DNA from: Planctomycetota bacterium
GTDB taxonomy: Bacteria > Planctomycetota > MHYJ01 > JACPRB01
DNA length: 64,000 nucleotides
Assembly: GCA_016209705.1 (NCBI GenBank)
Contig: JACQVR010000030.1
Span: forward strand, 29,772-93,771
Reading direction: 5' to 3'
Notes under the pieces: generated by a model
Told to the model about the DNA's origin: nothing
Seen by the model: the letters and a program-made list of their open reading frames with translations, nothing else
Databases searched by the model: none
Shown here: piece after piece, positions 25,053 through 33,786 of the stretch
Layout of the letters: the number at the start of each line of letters is the position of its first letter
How positions within the stretch are numbered: the stretch's first letter is position 1
Translations under genes and position numbers: made by a program

Positions 25053-25089
25053 AATTCCTGCTCGGCGACCTGGTCGCCGAGCAGGAATT
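25053..25089. terminator. Perfect 16-bp hairpin
   Basis: AATTCCTGCTCGGCGA (25053-25068) pairs exactly with 25074-25089 across the 5-nt loop CCTGG. It lies just beyond the 3' end of the DUF1579 gene (minus strand). No strong T-tract follows, so it may be a Rho-type stabiliser or a terminator without a tail. Confidence 0.6.
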
Positions 25090-25102
25090 TCATAACCGAG
25101 CG

Positions 25103-25660
25103 TTACTTCTTGTTGCGGTGGTAATGGATGGTCATGAGCGTCACCCACTTGCCATCCTTCTCGCAGGTGGACGTGAAGACCTTGTGGTCCGGGCTCTTGA
25201 TTTCGGTGATTTCCTTGTATTTGACCGTTTTCCCCGGCTCTTCATGGGAGGGACCTTCGGTCTCCAGCGTGAGGGTCTTGCCCGACGCGTCCACGGTTCC
25301 CTCGTAGCGCCAGAGGAAGTGGGACATGGAGTCGATCCACGTTCCCACGTATTTCTTCTTCTCGGCGTCGAAGCCCAGGGTCAGGATTCCGGTGAAGGGG
25401 GCGCCCATGAACTCGCCCTTGTTTTCGAGCATCGCCCAGAAGCCGCCGATCATGCGCCCGCTTTCGGCCCCCTTGAATTTCTGGGCGGGCTTGTCCCCGT
25501 GGCCCGCGATCTCCACCTCGGAGGTCCATTCCCCCACGAGTTGCTTGAGCCACTCGTGATCCTTCAGCGGTTTGGGCATTGGATGGTCGTCCTGCGCCGC
25601 CCGCGCGGCGATCCCGACCGCCAGAGCCGCCACGCACCCCACCACGGCGTACTTTTTCAT
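25103..25660 (-). CDS. DUF1579 family secreted protein
   Basis: 185 aa from ATG 25660 (GGGAGC upstream). It has a signal peptide (MKKYAVVGCVAALAVGIAARA) and the family pattern HEWLKQLVGEWTSEVE, AESGRMIGGFWAMLENKGEF, GAPFTGILTLGFD and KKKYVGTWIDSM. DUF1579 proteins are common in planctomycetes and related phyla; the fold is probably a lipocalin-like barrel. Role unknown. Confidence 0.85.
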   Translation of the reverse strand: MKKYAVVGCVAALAVGIAARAAQDDHPMPKPLKDHEWLKQLVGEWTSEVEIAGHGDKPAQKFKGAESGRMIGGFWAMLENKGEFMGAPFTGILTLGFDAEKKKYVGTWIDSMSHFLWRYEGTVDASGKTLTLETEGPSHEEPGKTVKYKEITEIKSPDHKVFTSTCEKDGKWVTLMTIHYHRNKK

Positions 25661-26331
25661 GATGTGCTCCCTAATAGTTGGACAGGCCAATCGTTATAGA
25701 TTGGCCGCGCGGCGGGCACAAAGGAATCTTGCTGTCCGAAATGATGGCCGCCATGGCCTCGGCAACCTGCGCTATGTGGACGGAGATGCTCTGCCGCAGA
25801 TCTTGTCGCCGTCAAGAGCGCTCCGCCCTCTTCCGCCGGACGCCGGTGGCAAATATATCCTATCACGAACGTCGTCAGGTGCAACCACCGCTCCGTCTCC
25901 CCGCTCAGCGCGAGTGCCTCCACCCGACGCTCCTCTTGCTCCCGCCGCTCGTACTCCCACAACGGGGCCATGCTGAACAGCAACCGAAAAGCCATCAGCG
26001 GGTCGGGATCCGACTGATGTTCGATCAACACAAAAACCCAGACGTCGCGCTCCGGCGAAGCGTCGCGAGGTCGATAGGGTAGGCGCAGGATGCAGTCCGC
26101 CTCGCGCTGGCGAAAGGTTTCCTGTACGAAGGTCCGTTCCAGACGGCTCAGTTTGGAGACATTGAATCCCCTGGCGATTTCCGGGGCCGCCATATGAAGG
26201 AGAGCGCGCACATTGCCCGGCGACTGAAGCAGCGAACGGATGGCTCGGTCCGGGAAATTGCGAAGCGCGGAACGGTCGATTCCGAAGGCATCCATGGCAT
26301 GAGAGTGCCCCGCCCCTTCCATGCTGTCCAT
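25657..26331 (-). pseudogene. Rpn/Transposase_31-family PD-(D/E)XK nuclease remnant
   Basis: The N-terminal half matches recombination-promoting nuclease proteins (MAAPEIARGFNVSKLSRLE, ILRLPYRPRDASPERDVWVF, VLIEHQSDPDPLMAFRLLF). The middle of the usual protein (the PVIPIVLYTG region) is missing, and it jumps to a C-terminal-like segment (ERWLHLTTFVIGYICHRRP). The last 50 residues look frameshifted: another frame reads ISVHIAQVAEAMAAIISDSK. It therefore looks like a decayed copy with an internal deletion. Its 3' end touches the DUF1579 start. Confidence 0.65.
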
Positions 26332-26450
26332 CGCTGGGGGTTACTCATTCCGTGGAGGGACAAGCGCGACAGAGGATTGGCGCGGGGCGACGGCGCAGAA
26401 TCAACGCTCAGCATGCTTCAGAAAAGTCCGATAAATGGGCGGGGCACGCA

Positions 26451-26714
26451 TTACATCAAATATCCCTCCGCGGTCAGCGAAAACGGCCGCGGCTTCGTCC
26501 AGCCGGCGGCTTGCACCTGAAGGGCCAGCATCTGGTCCTGGTCGGCGGCCGAAAGAATATCGTAGTCGGTGCGACCGAACTTCTCGAGGTGCGCCATGAG
26601 CAGGTCCTGCGCATTGAAGCCATGCCGGCGGCCCCACGCGTCGACGGCGCGCTTGGTCCGGTCGTCACGATAAAGAAGGCGTACGTCCTTTCTCTCACCT
26701 CTTTTTCCGGTCAT
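26451..26714 (-). CDS. Small hypothetical protein
   Basis: 87 aa with an excellent ribosome site (GGAGGG then ATG). Basic N-terminus (MTGKRGERKDVRLLYRDDRT), then a helical centre (AVDAWGRRHGFNAQDLLMAHLEK) and AADQDQMLALQVQAAGW. It lies upstream of the Rpn remnant on the same strand. Not recognised; it could be a small DNA-binding partner of the remnant. Confidence 0.55.
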   Translation of the reverse strand: MTGKRGERKDVRLLYRDDRTKRAVDAWGRRHGFNAQDLLMAHLEKFGRTDYDILSAADQDQMLALQVQAAGWTKPRPFSLTAEGYLM

Positions 26715-26905
26715 AGACCCTCCGGATATCTCCCGCTTCCTTTATACCTCACGACCGGGGCCGCGTGGATTTTTTCGGAGGAAGCACGGAAATTTTCGCG
26801 ACCGTTTTCCCTCGTGTCACCTACTTGTGGTGTCCCAAATATGAGACGCACCAATTACAGCCCATTCAATCGCTTTTCCGGCTTCCGAAGGCGCTCGGCA
26901 TTTTA

Positions 26906-26921
26906 TGGCCTGACTTTTGCC
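26906..26921 (+). promoter_or_regulatory. Sigma-54-type promoter candidate
   Basis: TGGCCTGACTTTTGCC has GG and GC elements at the exact 12-bp register of -24/-12 promoters (consensus TGGCACG-N4-TTGCW). It lies about 80 bp upstream of the histidine kinase ATG. No activator-binding site was identified. Confidence 0.4.
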
Positions 26922-27000
26922 AGTGTGTATCGTGTTCGAATTCGAGGCTTGGGGCGATGAGCGTCGGGAAGGGAGGTAAGGCTTCGGGAGGTGGCCGATC

Positions 27001-28584
27001 ATGCGAGAAGTGACCGGACGCAAGGTGGCGGAGGCGGCGCTGCGCGAAAGCGAGAAGCGGTACGAGACGCTGGCGCGCATGTCGCCCGTAGGCATATTCC
27101 GGGCGGGCGCGGACGGACGCTGCGTTCATGTAAATGAGCGGTGGTGCCGGATCACGGGATTCGGCCCCGACGAGGCGAAGGACGACGGATGGATGGCCTC
27201 GATCCATCCGGAGGATCGGGAACGCGTCGTCGCGGAATGGCGCCGGAGCGTGAAGAACCGATCGCCGTTCGAGCTCGAGTATCGATTCCGGCGGCCCGAC
27301 GGCGGCGTCTCGTGGGTATTCAGCCAGGTGGTCGCGGAAGCGGATCCTTCGGGTCAGGTGGAAGGTTACGTGGCGGCGATCACGGATATTACGGAAAAAA
27401 GGCGTCTGGAAGAACGGTACAATCAGGCGCAGAAAATGGAAGCGGTGGGCCGGCTGGCGGGAGGCGTGGCGCACGACTTCAACAACATGCTGACGGCCAT
27501 CATCGGATATTCGGAGCTGCTCCTCGCTCAACTGTCGCCGGGAGATCCGATGCGCGAGAACGTGGAAGAAATCCACAAAGCGGGCCAGCGGGCCGCCGGG
27601 TTGACACGCCAGCTCTTGGCGTTCAGCCGGCGCCAGATGGTCGAACCCCGCGTCTTGGATCTCAATTCGTGCGTGGCGGGGGTCGAAAAGCTCCTGCGCC
27701 GCCTCATTGGAGAAGACGTGGAACTGGTCACCGCCCCGGCCCGCGACCTTTGGCCGGTGAGAGGCGACCCCGGCCAAGTCGAACAGGTTCTGATGAATCT
27801 GGCCGTCAATTCCAGGGACGCGATGCCACAAGGCGGCAAGCTGACGATCGAAACCGCCAACGTCGAGCTGGATGTGGAGTACGTCCAGATCCACGCCGAC
27901 GTGCGCCCCGGCGGATACGTCCTGCTGGCCATCAGCGACACCGGTTGCGGCATGACGAAGGAGGTGTTCTCGCATCTCTTCGAACCTTTCTTCACGACGA
28001 AGGAGAAGGACAAGGGAACCGGACTCGGCCTGGCCACGGTGTACGGGATCGTCAAGCAGAATGGCGGCCACATTTGCGTTTACTCCGAAGTCGGCCATGG
28101 GACGACCTTCAAGATCTACCTGCCCCGCGCCGGCGCCTCCAAGCGCGAATCCTCGGTCCGGCCGCCCAAGATCGACAAGCGAGGCACGGAAACCATCCTC
28201 CTGGTGGAGGATGAAGGCGCCGTCCGCAAGTTCTCCCGGAAGGTCCTCGAGCACCAGGGATACCGCGTCCTTCAAGCCGAAAACGGCGAGGAAGCGCTGC
28301 GAATGTGCGAGCGGCATCACGCCCCCATCGATCTCCTGGTGACGGACGTCGTGATGCCCCGCATGGGCGGCCCTGAACTCGCGAAGAGAATGGCCGGCGT
28401 CCGGCCGCGGATGAAGGTGCTTTACTTGTCCGGCTACACGACGAACGCGATGGTGCACCAGGGGATTCGGGACCCTGACCTCGCGTTTCTTCAGAAGCCG
28501 TTTTCGTCGGACGCGTTGATTCGGAAAGTTCGCGAGACGCTCGACGCGAACGACAAGGAGGCGTCGGCGAGCGGCGCGCGCTGA
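27001..28584 (+). CDS. Hybrid PAS-histidine kinase with C-terminal receiver
   Basis: 527 aa, soluble. A PAS/PAC domain (residues 17-135, ending in ITDITEKRRLEERY) is followed by HisKA with phospho-acceptor His158 (GGVAHDFNNMLTAI), HATPase_c (N box NLAVNSRDA near 267; G boxes DTGCGM and GTGLGL) and a receiver with Asp449 (LLVTDVVMPRMGG). It opens with REVTGRKVAEAALRESEKRY, a linker that normally follows another PAS domain, so the gene may have lost an N-terminal sensor. GGAGG-like sequence precedes the ATG. No separate output regulator is nearby. Confidence 0.9.
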   Translation: MREVTGRKVAEAALRESEKRYETLARMSPVGIFRAGADGRCVHVNERWCRITGFGPDEAKDDGWMASIHPEDRERVVAEWRRSVKNRSPFELEYRFRRPDGGVSWVFSQVVAEADPSGQVEGYVAAITDITEKRRLEERYNQAQKMEAVGRLAGGVAHDFNNMLTAIIGYSELLLAQLSPGDPMRENVEEIHKAGQRAAGLTRQLLAFSRRQMVEPRVLDLNSCVAGVEKLLRRLIGEDVELVTAPARDLWPVRGDPGQVEQVLMNLAVNSRDAMPQGGKLTIETANVELDVEYVQIHADVRPGGYVLLAISDTGCGMTKEVFSHLFEPFFTTKEKDKGTGLGLATVYGIVKQNGGHICVYSEVGHGTTFKIYLPRAGASKRESSVRPPKIDKRGTETILLVEDEGAVRKFSRKVLEHQGYRVLQAENGEEALRMCERHHAPIDLLVTDVVMPRMGGPELAKRMAGVRPRMKVLYLSGYTTNAMVHQGIRDPDLAFLQKPFSSDALIRKVRETLDANDKEASASGAR

Positions 28585-28600
28585 CGTGATGGTCCGGTGG

Positions 28601-28672
28601 AAACCGCCAAAACGCAGAAGCGCCATCGGAGGCGTCTGGGAGAAGTCGTTTGGCGCTTTTGCGCTTTGGCAG
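28601..28672. repeat. Diverged copy of the CCGCCAAAACGCC repeat
   Basis: AAACCGCCAAAACGCAGAAG with the inverted partner GTTTGGCGCTTTTGCGCTTT lies between the convergent kinase and tag genes. It is a shortened member of the dispersed family seen at 37.4, 45.5, 47.9 and 50.9 kb. Confidence 0.55.
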
Positions 28673-28690
28673 CTCCGACTTTTCCAGGAG

Positions 28691-29293
28691 TCATCGCAAC
28701 AGCCGATGACGCGGGCAGCCGATCAGGTGATCGTTCACGAGCCCGGCCGCCTGCATGTAGGCGTAGCAGATCGTCGAGCCGACGAACGTGAAGCCGCGCC
28801 GCTTCAGGTCCTTGCTCATCGCGTCGGATTCGGGCGTCGAGGCCGGAAGATCTTCCAGCCGGCGCCACCCGTTGCGGGTCGTGCGGCCGTTCGTGAATTT
28901 CCAAATGTACCGATCGAAGCGACCATGCTCCCTTTGCACCTCCAGAAACGCCCGAGCATTCCGGATGGTCCCCGCGATCTTCAGCCGATTGCGGATGATG
29001 CCGGGATCGCTCATGAGCCGCTTGACGTCTCTCTTGTTGAATCGGGCGATGTGCGCGGGATCGAAGCCGGCGAACGCTTTCCTGAAATTGTCTCTCTTGT
29101 GCAGCACCGTTCGCCAGCTCAGACCGGCTTGAAACGCGTCAAGGAGCAGGAACTCGAAATGTCGGCGATCCTCGTGGACGGGCACGCCCCACTCATCATC
29201 GTGATAACGGTTCATCAGCTCGTCGTCACCCGTCGGCCAACATCTCCGGGGAGATGGCCGCGATGTTGGAGATGTGGAGAGGTGCTCGACCAT
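28691..29293 (-). CDS. tag: DNA-3-methyladenine glycosylase I
   Basis: 200 aa from Met at 29293. Removes 3-methyladenine from DNA in base-excision repair. Family features are YHDDEWGVPVHEDRRHFEFL, QAGLSWRTVLHKRDNFRKAF, the HhH-like core and the C-terminal FVGSTICYAYMQAAGLVNDH. Zinc ligands are plausible: Cys in RRCWPTG, His in RYHDDEWG and the NDHLIGC pair. The N-terminal motif CPW of many members reads CWPT here. Confidence 0.9.
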   Translation of the reverse strand: MVEHLSTSPTSRPSPRRCWPTGDDELMNRYHDDEWGVPVHEDRRHFEFLLLDAFQAGLSWRTVLHKRDNFRKAFAGFDPAHIARFNKRDVKRLMSDPGIIRNRLKIAGTIRNARAFLEVQREHGRFDRYIWKFTNGRTTRNGWRRLEDLPASTPESDAMSKDLKRRGFTFVGSTICYAYMQAAGLVNDHLIGCPRHRLLR

Positions 29294-29375
29294 AAAAATC
29301 ACCACCAAGACAAAACGCCATCCAAAGGTCGGCTTGGTTTCCTCATAATCTACTTTGTGGCTTGGTGGTTCATGG
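29280..29375. repeat. CACCAAG-type palindrome
   Basis: ATCACCACCAAGACAAAACG on one side and TTTGTGGCTTGGTGGTTCAT on the other form an imperfect palindrome across the tag 5' end and its upstream gap. It is of the CACCAAG-word type often seen in intergenic regions of related genomes. Confidence 0.5.
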
Positions 29376-29380
29376 CGGGA

Positions 29381-30595
29381 TCAGCGTTCATCATTCCAGG
29401 TGAGCGCATCCTCGATCGGAATCCCCAAGCAGGTATCGACGAAGTAGGCCTCAAGGTCCGCATCCGCGGGCAGGGCCAGGCGGCGCAACGTGGCCCTCGC
29501 CATGGCGGCGAAGCACTGGCGTTTCGTGCTGGCGTACTCCCTATGCTTCAGGCGCAGGTGCCATATCCCTTTGGCATCCTGCTCTTCCGCTCCCTCCGCC
29601 GGGTGAGCGTCCATGAACGTGACCTTGATGTCCATTTCGGCGAGCGCCTTCACGAAGGCCTCATCCCGCGTGTGTTCATCCAGGCGATACCGCGCGCACA
29701 GGTTTCGCGCTTCGCTCCCGAGCGACAACCTCGTTTCAGGCGGGATGTTTCCATACCGCGGCCGCACGTAATCCGCAAGACAAAGATCCGACGTCCTGGC
29801 TCTGCATCGGCCGCAAAACATCCGCGAACAAACGGAGCAGCGCACGCGCTCCCGCCCCTCGAACCGCCCGCACCGCTGGCAGGCCAGCATCGACACGTTC
29901 GGGATCCGCGTGATGTGGTCCTGGCGGCGGCGATGGATCGCTTCGAGAAGCTCCATCGCCGCTTCCCGGGAAAACCGCCGGCCGGGCACGCTCCAATCGA
30001 TCGGTGCGGAAAGGACCAGTTCCCGGCACCGCTCCCAGGACGCGACTCGCGCCCCCTCCCAGGTCTGCCGCCGCCAGTCGTCGAGAAAGCCGACATGACG
30101 ATCCCGTTCCTTGTCCGGTTGTCGGGTGTAGTCGCCGATCTCGATGAGCCCCCGCAACAGCATGAGATCGTCGAAGGCGACGGCCACCGCCGTCGGGGAA
30201 AGCGGAAGGACCTTGCGGGTCGGGGCGTTCAGCTTCACCTTCTTCGGCAGGGGCGGCGCGATCTTGCGCATCGCAGACTGGATGGCGTTCGCGAACCGGT
30301 TCACGACGGGAAGGCCTTCCTCGCTGAAGCGAAGCGCTCCGGCGCTTTCGAGCACCCACACCGCCATGAGCAGGTCGCGAACCTCCCGGACCACGCGGTC
30401 GAGACCGCGCTCCGGCACGTCCCGAATGATCTCGCCCAAGCGCAGATTGACCGCCGCCAGAGCGGTTCGCCACAGATCGGGAGCGCCGCCGAGGTCGACG
30501 CCGGTCAGAAGCTGCGGCACACGCGTGGGGTCGGTCTTGAGGGCGGCATGAATGTCGCGAGGCAATGTGCCAAGGCCTTGGGCGGGTTCGCTCAC
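29381..30595 (-). CDS. Unknown protein with a zinc-finger cluster
   Basis: 404 aa. No membrane segments. The middle (residues about 235-275) has CQRCGRFEGRERVRC, CSVCSRMFCGRCRARTSDLC, which could bind two zinc ions in a RING/FYVE-like cross-brace. The flanks are helical with many Arg and Trp residues. The annotated start is a GTG; a TATAAT box on the minus strand lies only a few bases upstream, so the transcript may be leaderless or the start may be internal. No family recognised. Confidence 0.65.
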   Translation of the reverse strand: MSEPAQGLGTLPRDIHAALKTDPTRVPQLLTGVDLGGAPDLWRTALAAVNLRLGEIIRDVPERGLDRVVREVRDLLMAVWVLESAGALRFSEEGLPVVNRFANAIQSAMRKIAPPLPKKVKLNAPTRKVLPLSPTAVAVAFDDLMLLRGLIEIGDYTRQPDKERDRHVGFLDDWRRQTWEGARVASWERCRELVLSAPIDWSVPGRRFSREAAMELLEAIHRRRQDHITRIPNVSMLACQRCGRFEGRERVRCSVCSRMFCGRCRARTSDLCLADYVRPRYGNIPPETRLSLGSEARNLCARYRLDEHTRDEAFVKALAEMDIKVTFMDAHPAEGAEEQDAKGIWHLRLKHREYASTKRQCFAAMARATLRRLALPADADLEAYFVDTCLGIPIEDALTWNDER

Positions 30596-30660
30596 GAAGG
30601 GATTATAAAAAGCGCGCTTCGAATGCGAAACAACTCAGTCGGGTCACGTGGCCTATCCCT

Positions 30661-30687
30661 TTGCCGAATCGACGCGGTCGATATAAT
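30661..30687 (+). promoter_or_regulatory. Promoter for the BNR-MoaD operon
   Basis: TTGCCG (30661-30666), 15-bp spacer, perfect TATAAT (30682-30687); ATG follows 29 nt later. Confidence 0.5.
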
Positions 30688-30715
30688 AAGCCGACGCCCA
30701 TTCAAGGAAAAGGCT

Positions 30716-31831
30716 ATGGCTGATCGAGTCGTGCTTTCCGTCGGCACCAAGCGGGGGCTCTTTGTCTTCGAGTCGAGCGCCAAGCGCGATCGGTGGACGT
30801 CTTCCGGTCCCTACCTCAAGGGCTGGCCCATCTACCACGCGATCGTCGATGCGCGCAACGGTGCCCGGATCCACGCGGCCGGTTGTAGCGACGTGTTCGC
30901 CACGAATACGTTCAGCGCCGACCTCCGCGTGCGCAAGTTCACCGGCGCCAAGCGCCCGCCCGTTCCCCCCAAGCCGCGGGCGTCGCACCTCAAATTCGCC
31001 CGCAAGTACGGAATCTCGATGACGCCTCGCATCTGGCACATCGAACCGGGCCGCTCCTCCGAGCGCGGCGTCCTCTATGCCGGCACGGCGCCGGCCGCGC
31101 TTTTTCGCTCGACCGACCATGGCCGCACCTGGGAAGAGATCAAGTCCATCACGAACCACCCTACGCGCAAGCATTGGATGCCCGGGGCCGGCGGCATGTG
31201 CCTGCACTCGATCCAGCTCGACCCAGGCAACCCGAAGCGGATGTGGGTCGCCGTCTCCGCGGCCGGAAGCTTCCGCACCGACGACGGAGGCCGGACCTGG
31301 GCCCCGATCAACAAGGCGGTCGCGAAGTACGTCGGCGCGCCGAAGGAGGGAGAGACCGGCACCTGAGTCCATAAGCTCCTGCTGCACCCGGCGGCGCCGG
31401 GGCGCATGTACCAACAGAACCACGTCGGCGTGTACCGCAGCGACGACCATGGCGACACGTGGTGCGCGATCCACAAAGGCCTACCCTACGACTACGGCTT
31501 CGGTCTCGCGCTCGATCTGGACGACGGTGACGCGTGTTTTGTCGTGCCGTTGCAACCAGAGGAATTTGCTTATCGCGCCACGACCGGCCGGTTCGCGGTC
31601 TACCGTGGCGGCCACCGCGGATGGCGCGCGTCCGACCGCGGCCTGCCGGCGACGGGCGCGTATCTCAACGTCCTGCGCGAAGGCATGTCGAACGATACGC
31701 TCAAGCCGGGCGGAGTGTACGTCGGAACGGGCACGGGACAGCTCTTTGCCAGCCGCGACGGCGGCCGTTCGTGGAAGGCGATCGCGATGTATCTTCCCCC
31801 GATCCTGTCGGTCAGCGCGGCGGTGATATAG
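30716..31831 (+). CDS. BNR/WD40-like repeat protein with in-frame TGA (candidate selenoprotein)
   Basis: 371 aa if TGA at 31364-31366 is read through as residue 217. BNR/Asp-box motifs recur (STDHGRTWEE, TDDGGRTWAP, SDDHGDTWCA, SRDGGRSWKA), giving a sialidase-like beta-propeller without sialidase catalytic residues. Homologues that I recall have GxCVHxxxxHP at the interrupted site; here it reads GETGT-TGA-VHKLLLHPAAPGR. The frame stays open for 154 more codons of well-conserved sequence. A GC-rich hairpin follows the TGA at 31383-31406. The next gene encodes a MoaD/ThiS-like protein 1 nt later. Without readthrough, the product is a 216-aa fragment. Confidence 0.75.
31364..31406 (+). promoter_or_regulatory. 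Possible SECIS-like hairpin after the BNR-gene TGA
   Basis: TGCACCCGGC-GGC-GCCGGGGCGCA (bases +17 to +40 after the TGA) can pair with one mismatch and one bulged G. The distance from the TGA fits bacterial SECIS elements. The apical loop GGC lacks the usual GU, so this is weaker than the one in the thioredoxin-like gene. Confidence 0.4.
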
Positions 31832-31832
31832 C

Positions 31833-32096
31833 GTGGCGCGCGCGACGCTGATTCTGCCGGGTATGCTTCACGAGTCGATCGGCTCCGGCCGGCTGCGCGT
31901 GGAAGGCCGGACGCTGGGCGAAGCGCTGGAAGACGCGTACCGGCGCGTTCCCGCGCTTCGCCTGCATCTGTGCGACGAGGACGGCGGGTTCCGCGTGCAT
32001 ATCCTCTGCTTCCACAACGGCGAACGGCAACCGCTGGACACGCCGCTCGAAGACGGCGACGAGATCCTGATCCTTCAGGCGGTCAGCGGCGGGTGA
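31833..32096 (+). CDS. MoaD/ThiS-like ubiquitin-fold protein
   Basis: 87 aa with a GTG start one base after the BNR stop. Beta-grasp features are LRVEGRTLGEALEDAYRRVP, FRVHILCFHNGE and GDEILILQAVSGG, ending in the Gly-Gly tail needed for adenylation or thiocarboxylation. Pairing of BNR proteins with MoaD/ThiS-like proteins is something I recall from other genomes, so a joint role in sulfur transfer is plausible but unproven. It overlaps the convergent TfoX-like gene by 14 nt. Confidence 0.82.
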   Translation: MARATLILPGMLHESIGSGRLRVEGRTLGEALEDAYRRVPALRLHLCDEDGGFRVHILCFHNGERQPLDTPLEDGDEILILQAVSGG

Positions 32097-32469
32097 CACG
32101 AGCGTTCCTTGCCCGCAAGCGCTTGACGTTCCGGGAACCCCGCTTGGACGGCAGCGTTCCGACGAACTCGACCGCTCGCCGGATCCATTTCCTGAGCTTC
32201 GAGTCGGCTCGATGACCCGCGGAACCGACAAAGACGAATCCCCGCAGCGGTCGGCCCGTGAAATCCATCGGTCGCGCTCCGGACTCCTTCAGCGCCTCTT
32301 CATACGCTTCCGGTCCGACCCGCACGACCAGATCGTGGTTCAATACTCCGCAGCACATGTGCCCCCGGAGAGTGAAACAAAGCCCGCCCATCATGGAGAT
32401 CTCGCGGACCCCTTTCATGCCGTCGAACGCCTTCCGCGCCCGCGCGGCGAGTCGCTCATCGTAGGCCAT
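32083..32469 (-). CDS. TfoX N-terminal-domain protein
   Basis: 128 aa. The family pattern is clear: MAYDERLAARARKAFDGMKG, EISMMGGLCFTLRGHMCCGV, LVVRVGPEAYEEALKE, MDFTGRPLRGFVFVG. Stand-alone TfoX-N proteins are common and not proven to regulate competence. The basic C-terminal tail (NVKRLRARNARVTRR) overlaps the end of the MoaD-like gene. Confidence 0.85.
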   Translation of the reverse strand: MAYDERLAARARKAFDGMKGVREISMMGGLCFTLRGHMCCGVLNHDLVVRVGPEAYEEALKESGARPMDFTGRPLRGFVFVGSAGHRADSKLRKWIRRAVEFVGTLPSKRGSRNVKRLRARNARVTRR

Positions 32470-32787
32470 CGGTCAGATCCCTTCGATTCCGTGCCGCAAC
32501 GTTGGGATGGTTCCCCGAATCATGCTCGCGCCTTTGGAACGCTCGCGTCAATCGGAATCATCCCGTCGCAAGGCACCTTCGCCATCCGACGTCGCCGAGG
32601 CTTCCTCAGACAAGAGGCTTCGACGGACCGTGCCGTAGCCTTATCGGAAACGGCTGAGATTCTTGAGTCGAAATTCCGCAAGCGAGCATGCCGTGAGCGC
32701 GAGCGCCACTAATACGTTCGCGATTCTATTGCAGGGTGCCAACTGGCGCACTCCCCGCGGCAAGCCGTGGGGAATGCCCCAGGTCAA
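32470..32787. other. Intergenic region with eroded repeats
   Basis: 318 bp without a convincing gene. It holds degraded words (CGCCGAGGCTTCCTCAGACA, GCCGTAGCCTTATCGG) resembling sequence near 49.95 kb and 13.95 kb. Composition shifts toward AT at its right edge, where the TPR pair begins. Confidence 0.4.
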
Positions 32788-33660
32788 CTATTCTTGAGGC
32801 AAGTAGGAATCTAATACAACTTTGAATTGAGAATCGTTCAACAAGGATTCAAAGTCAGGATCGCGCAGTATATCCTCTCGTGTGATATGCCGATGATTTG
32901 GCGTGCGGAAGAATTCCTCCAGCATCGCCAATGCCCGACGTTTGTCCCCGCGAACCGCATGATAGCAGGCTCCATTGTAAAGCACGCAGCAGTGAACGGG
33001 TCTGGGCGATCGGCCCTCTTCATCGCACTGCGCTATTTGAATAGCGCGCGCGAATGCCTCATTGGCTTCGTGCGGCTTGTGCAATCGGGACATCTGGACC
33101 GCATATTGGAGCAAAGCAATCGCATCATCCGGGCAAGCCGCGATCGCTGCGCGGGCATGCTTCGCTGCCAGCTCAAAATCATGCTTTTCGGTGGCATATA
33201 GGGCGCTCAACGATCGGTGGGCATCTACCAACGGCTTAATCGACAGGCTTTTCTCCAAGCAGGCTATCGCCTGGTCGATTTCTCCACGTTCACGGGCAAT
33301 CTCTCCGAGTCCTCGCCAAGCAAAGGCTATTGAAACATTAGTGGCTAACGGAGCCTTGAGGGCGTGATTAAAAGCTTGCGCTGCGGCTGTCAAATCATGG
33401 CTCCAAAAGCGATGAAATTCTCCATAATAGGACCAGGAGCTAGAATAGTTCCCGAATTCTTGTGTAGCTCTCTTATACGCCGCTTCGGCGCCGTGACGAT
33501 CTGCGCGCGCCTCCGCAGCCTCTCCGTCCTGCAAGATGTGAAGCAAACGTTCAGGAATCTCGGCCACGGAGGTAGGTGTTTCCGAATGACACCCTACGCA
33601 CAAGGCAAAAATGCATGCAACGCATCGCTGAATAGAAGGAACGCTCGTGAGAGCAAACAT
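32788..33660 (-). CDS. TPR lipoprotein
   Basis: 290 aa from ATG 33660. The N-terminus is a signal peptide ending in a lipobox (FALCVGC). The body has tetratricopeptide helices (ADRHGAEAAYKRATQEFGNY, RGEIDQAIACLEKSLSIKP, HDFELAAKHARAAIAACPDD). The C-terminus (HITREDILRDPDFESLLNDS) resembles the end of the neighbouring larger TPR protein, so they are probably paralogues. The DNA is AT-richer than the flanks. Confidence 0.75.
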   Translation of the reverse strand: MFALTSVPSIQRCVACIFALCVGCHSETPTSVAEIPERLLHILQDGEAAEARADRHGAEAAYKRATQEFGNYSSSWSYYGEFHRFWSHDLTAAAQAFNHALKAPLATNVSIAFAWRGLGEIARERGEIDQAIACLEKSLSIKPLVDAHRSLSALYATEKHDFELAAKHARAAIAACPDDAIALLQYAVQMSRLHKPHEANEAFARAIQIAQCDEEGRSPRPVHCCVLYNGACYHAVRGDKRRALAMLEEFFRTPNHRHITREDILRDPDFESLLNDSQFKVVLDSYLPQE

Positions 33661-33786
33661 GTGCGCAAATCCAGAATCATTACGCCATATGCATTGATGC
33701 GGCAAACGCCTTACCCTCGATGTCCTTTACGGTAGGTCCGTAGTCTACGACGCCCCATGGGGGTTTCACGGCTACCAAGGAAGTTC

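Noticed and set aside
26866..28626. 586-aa open frame antisense to the hybrid kinase
   Set aside because: Shadow of the kinase gene, with no recognisable domain.
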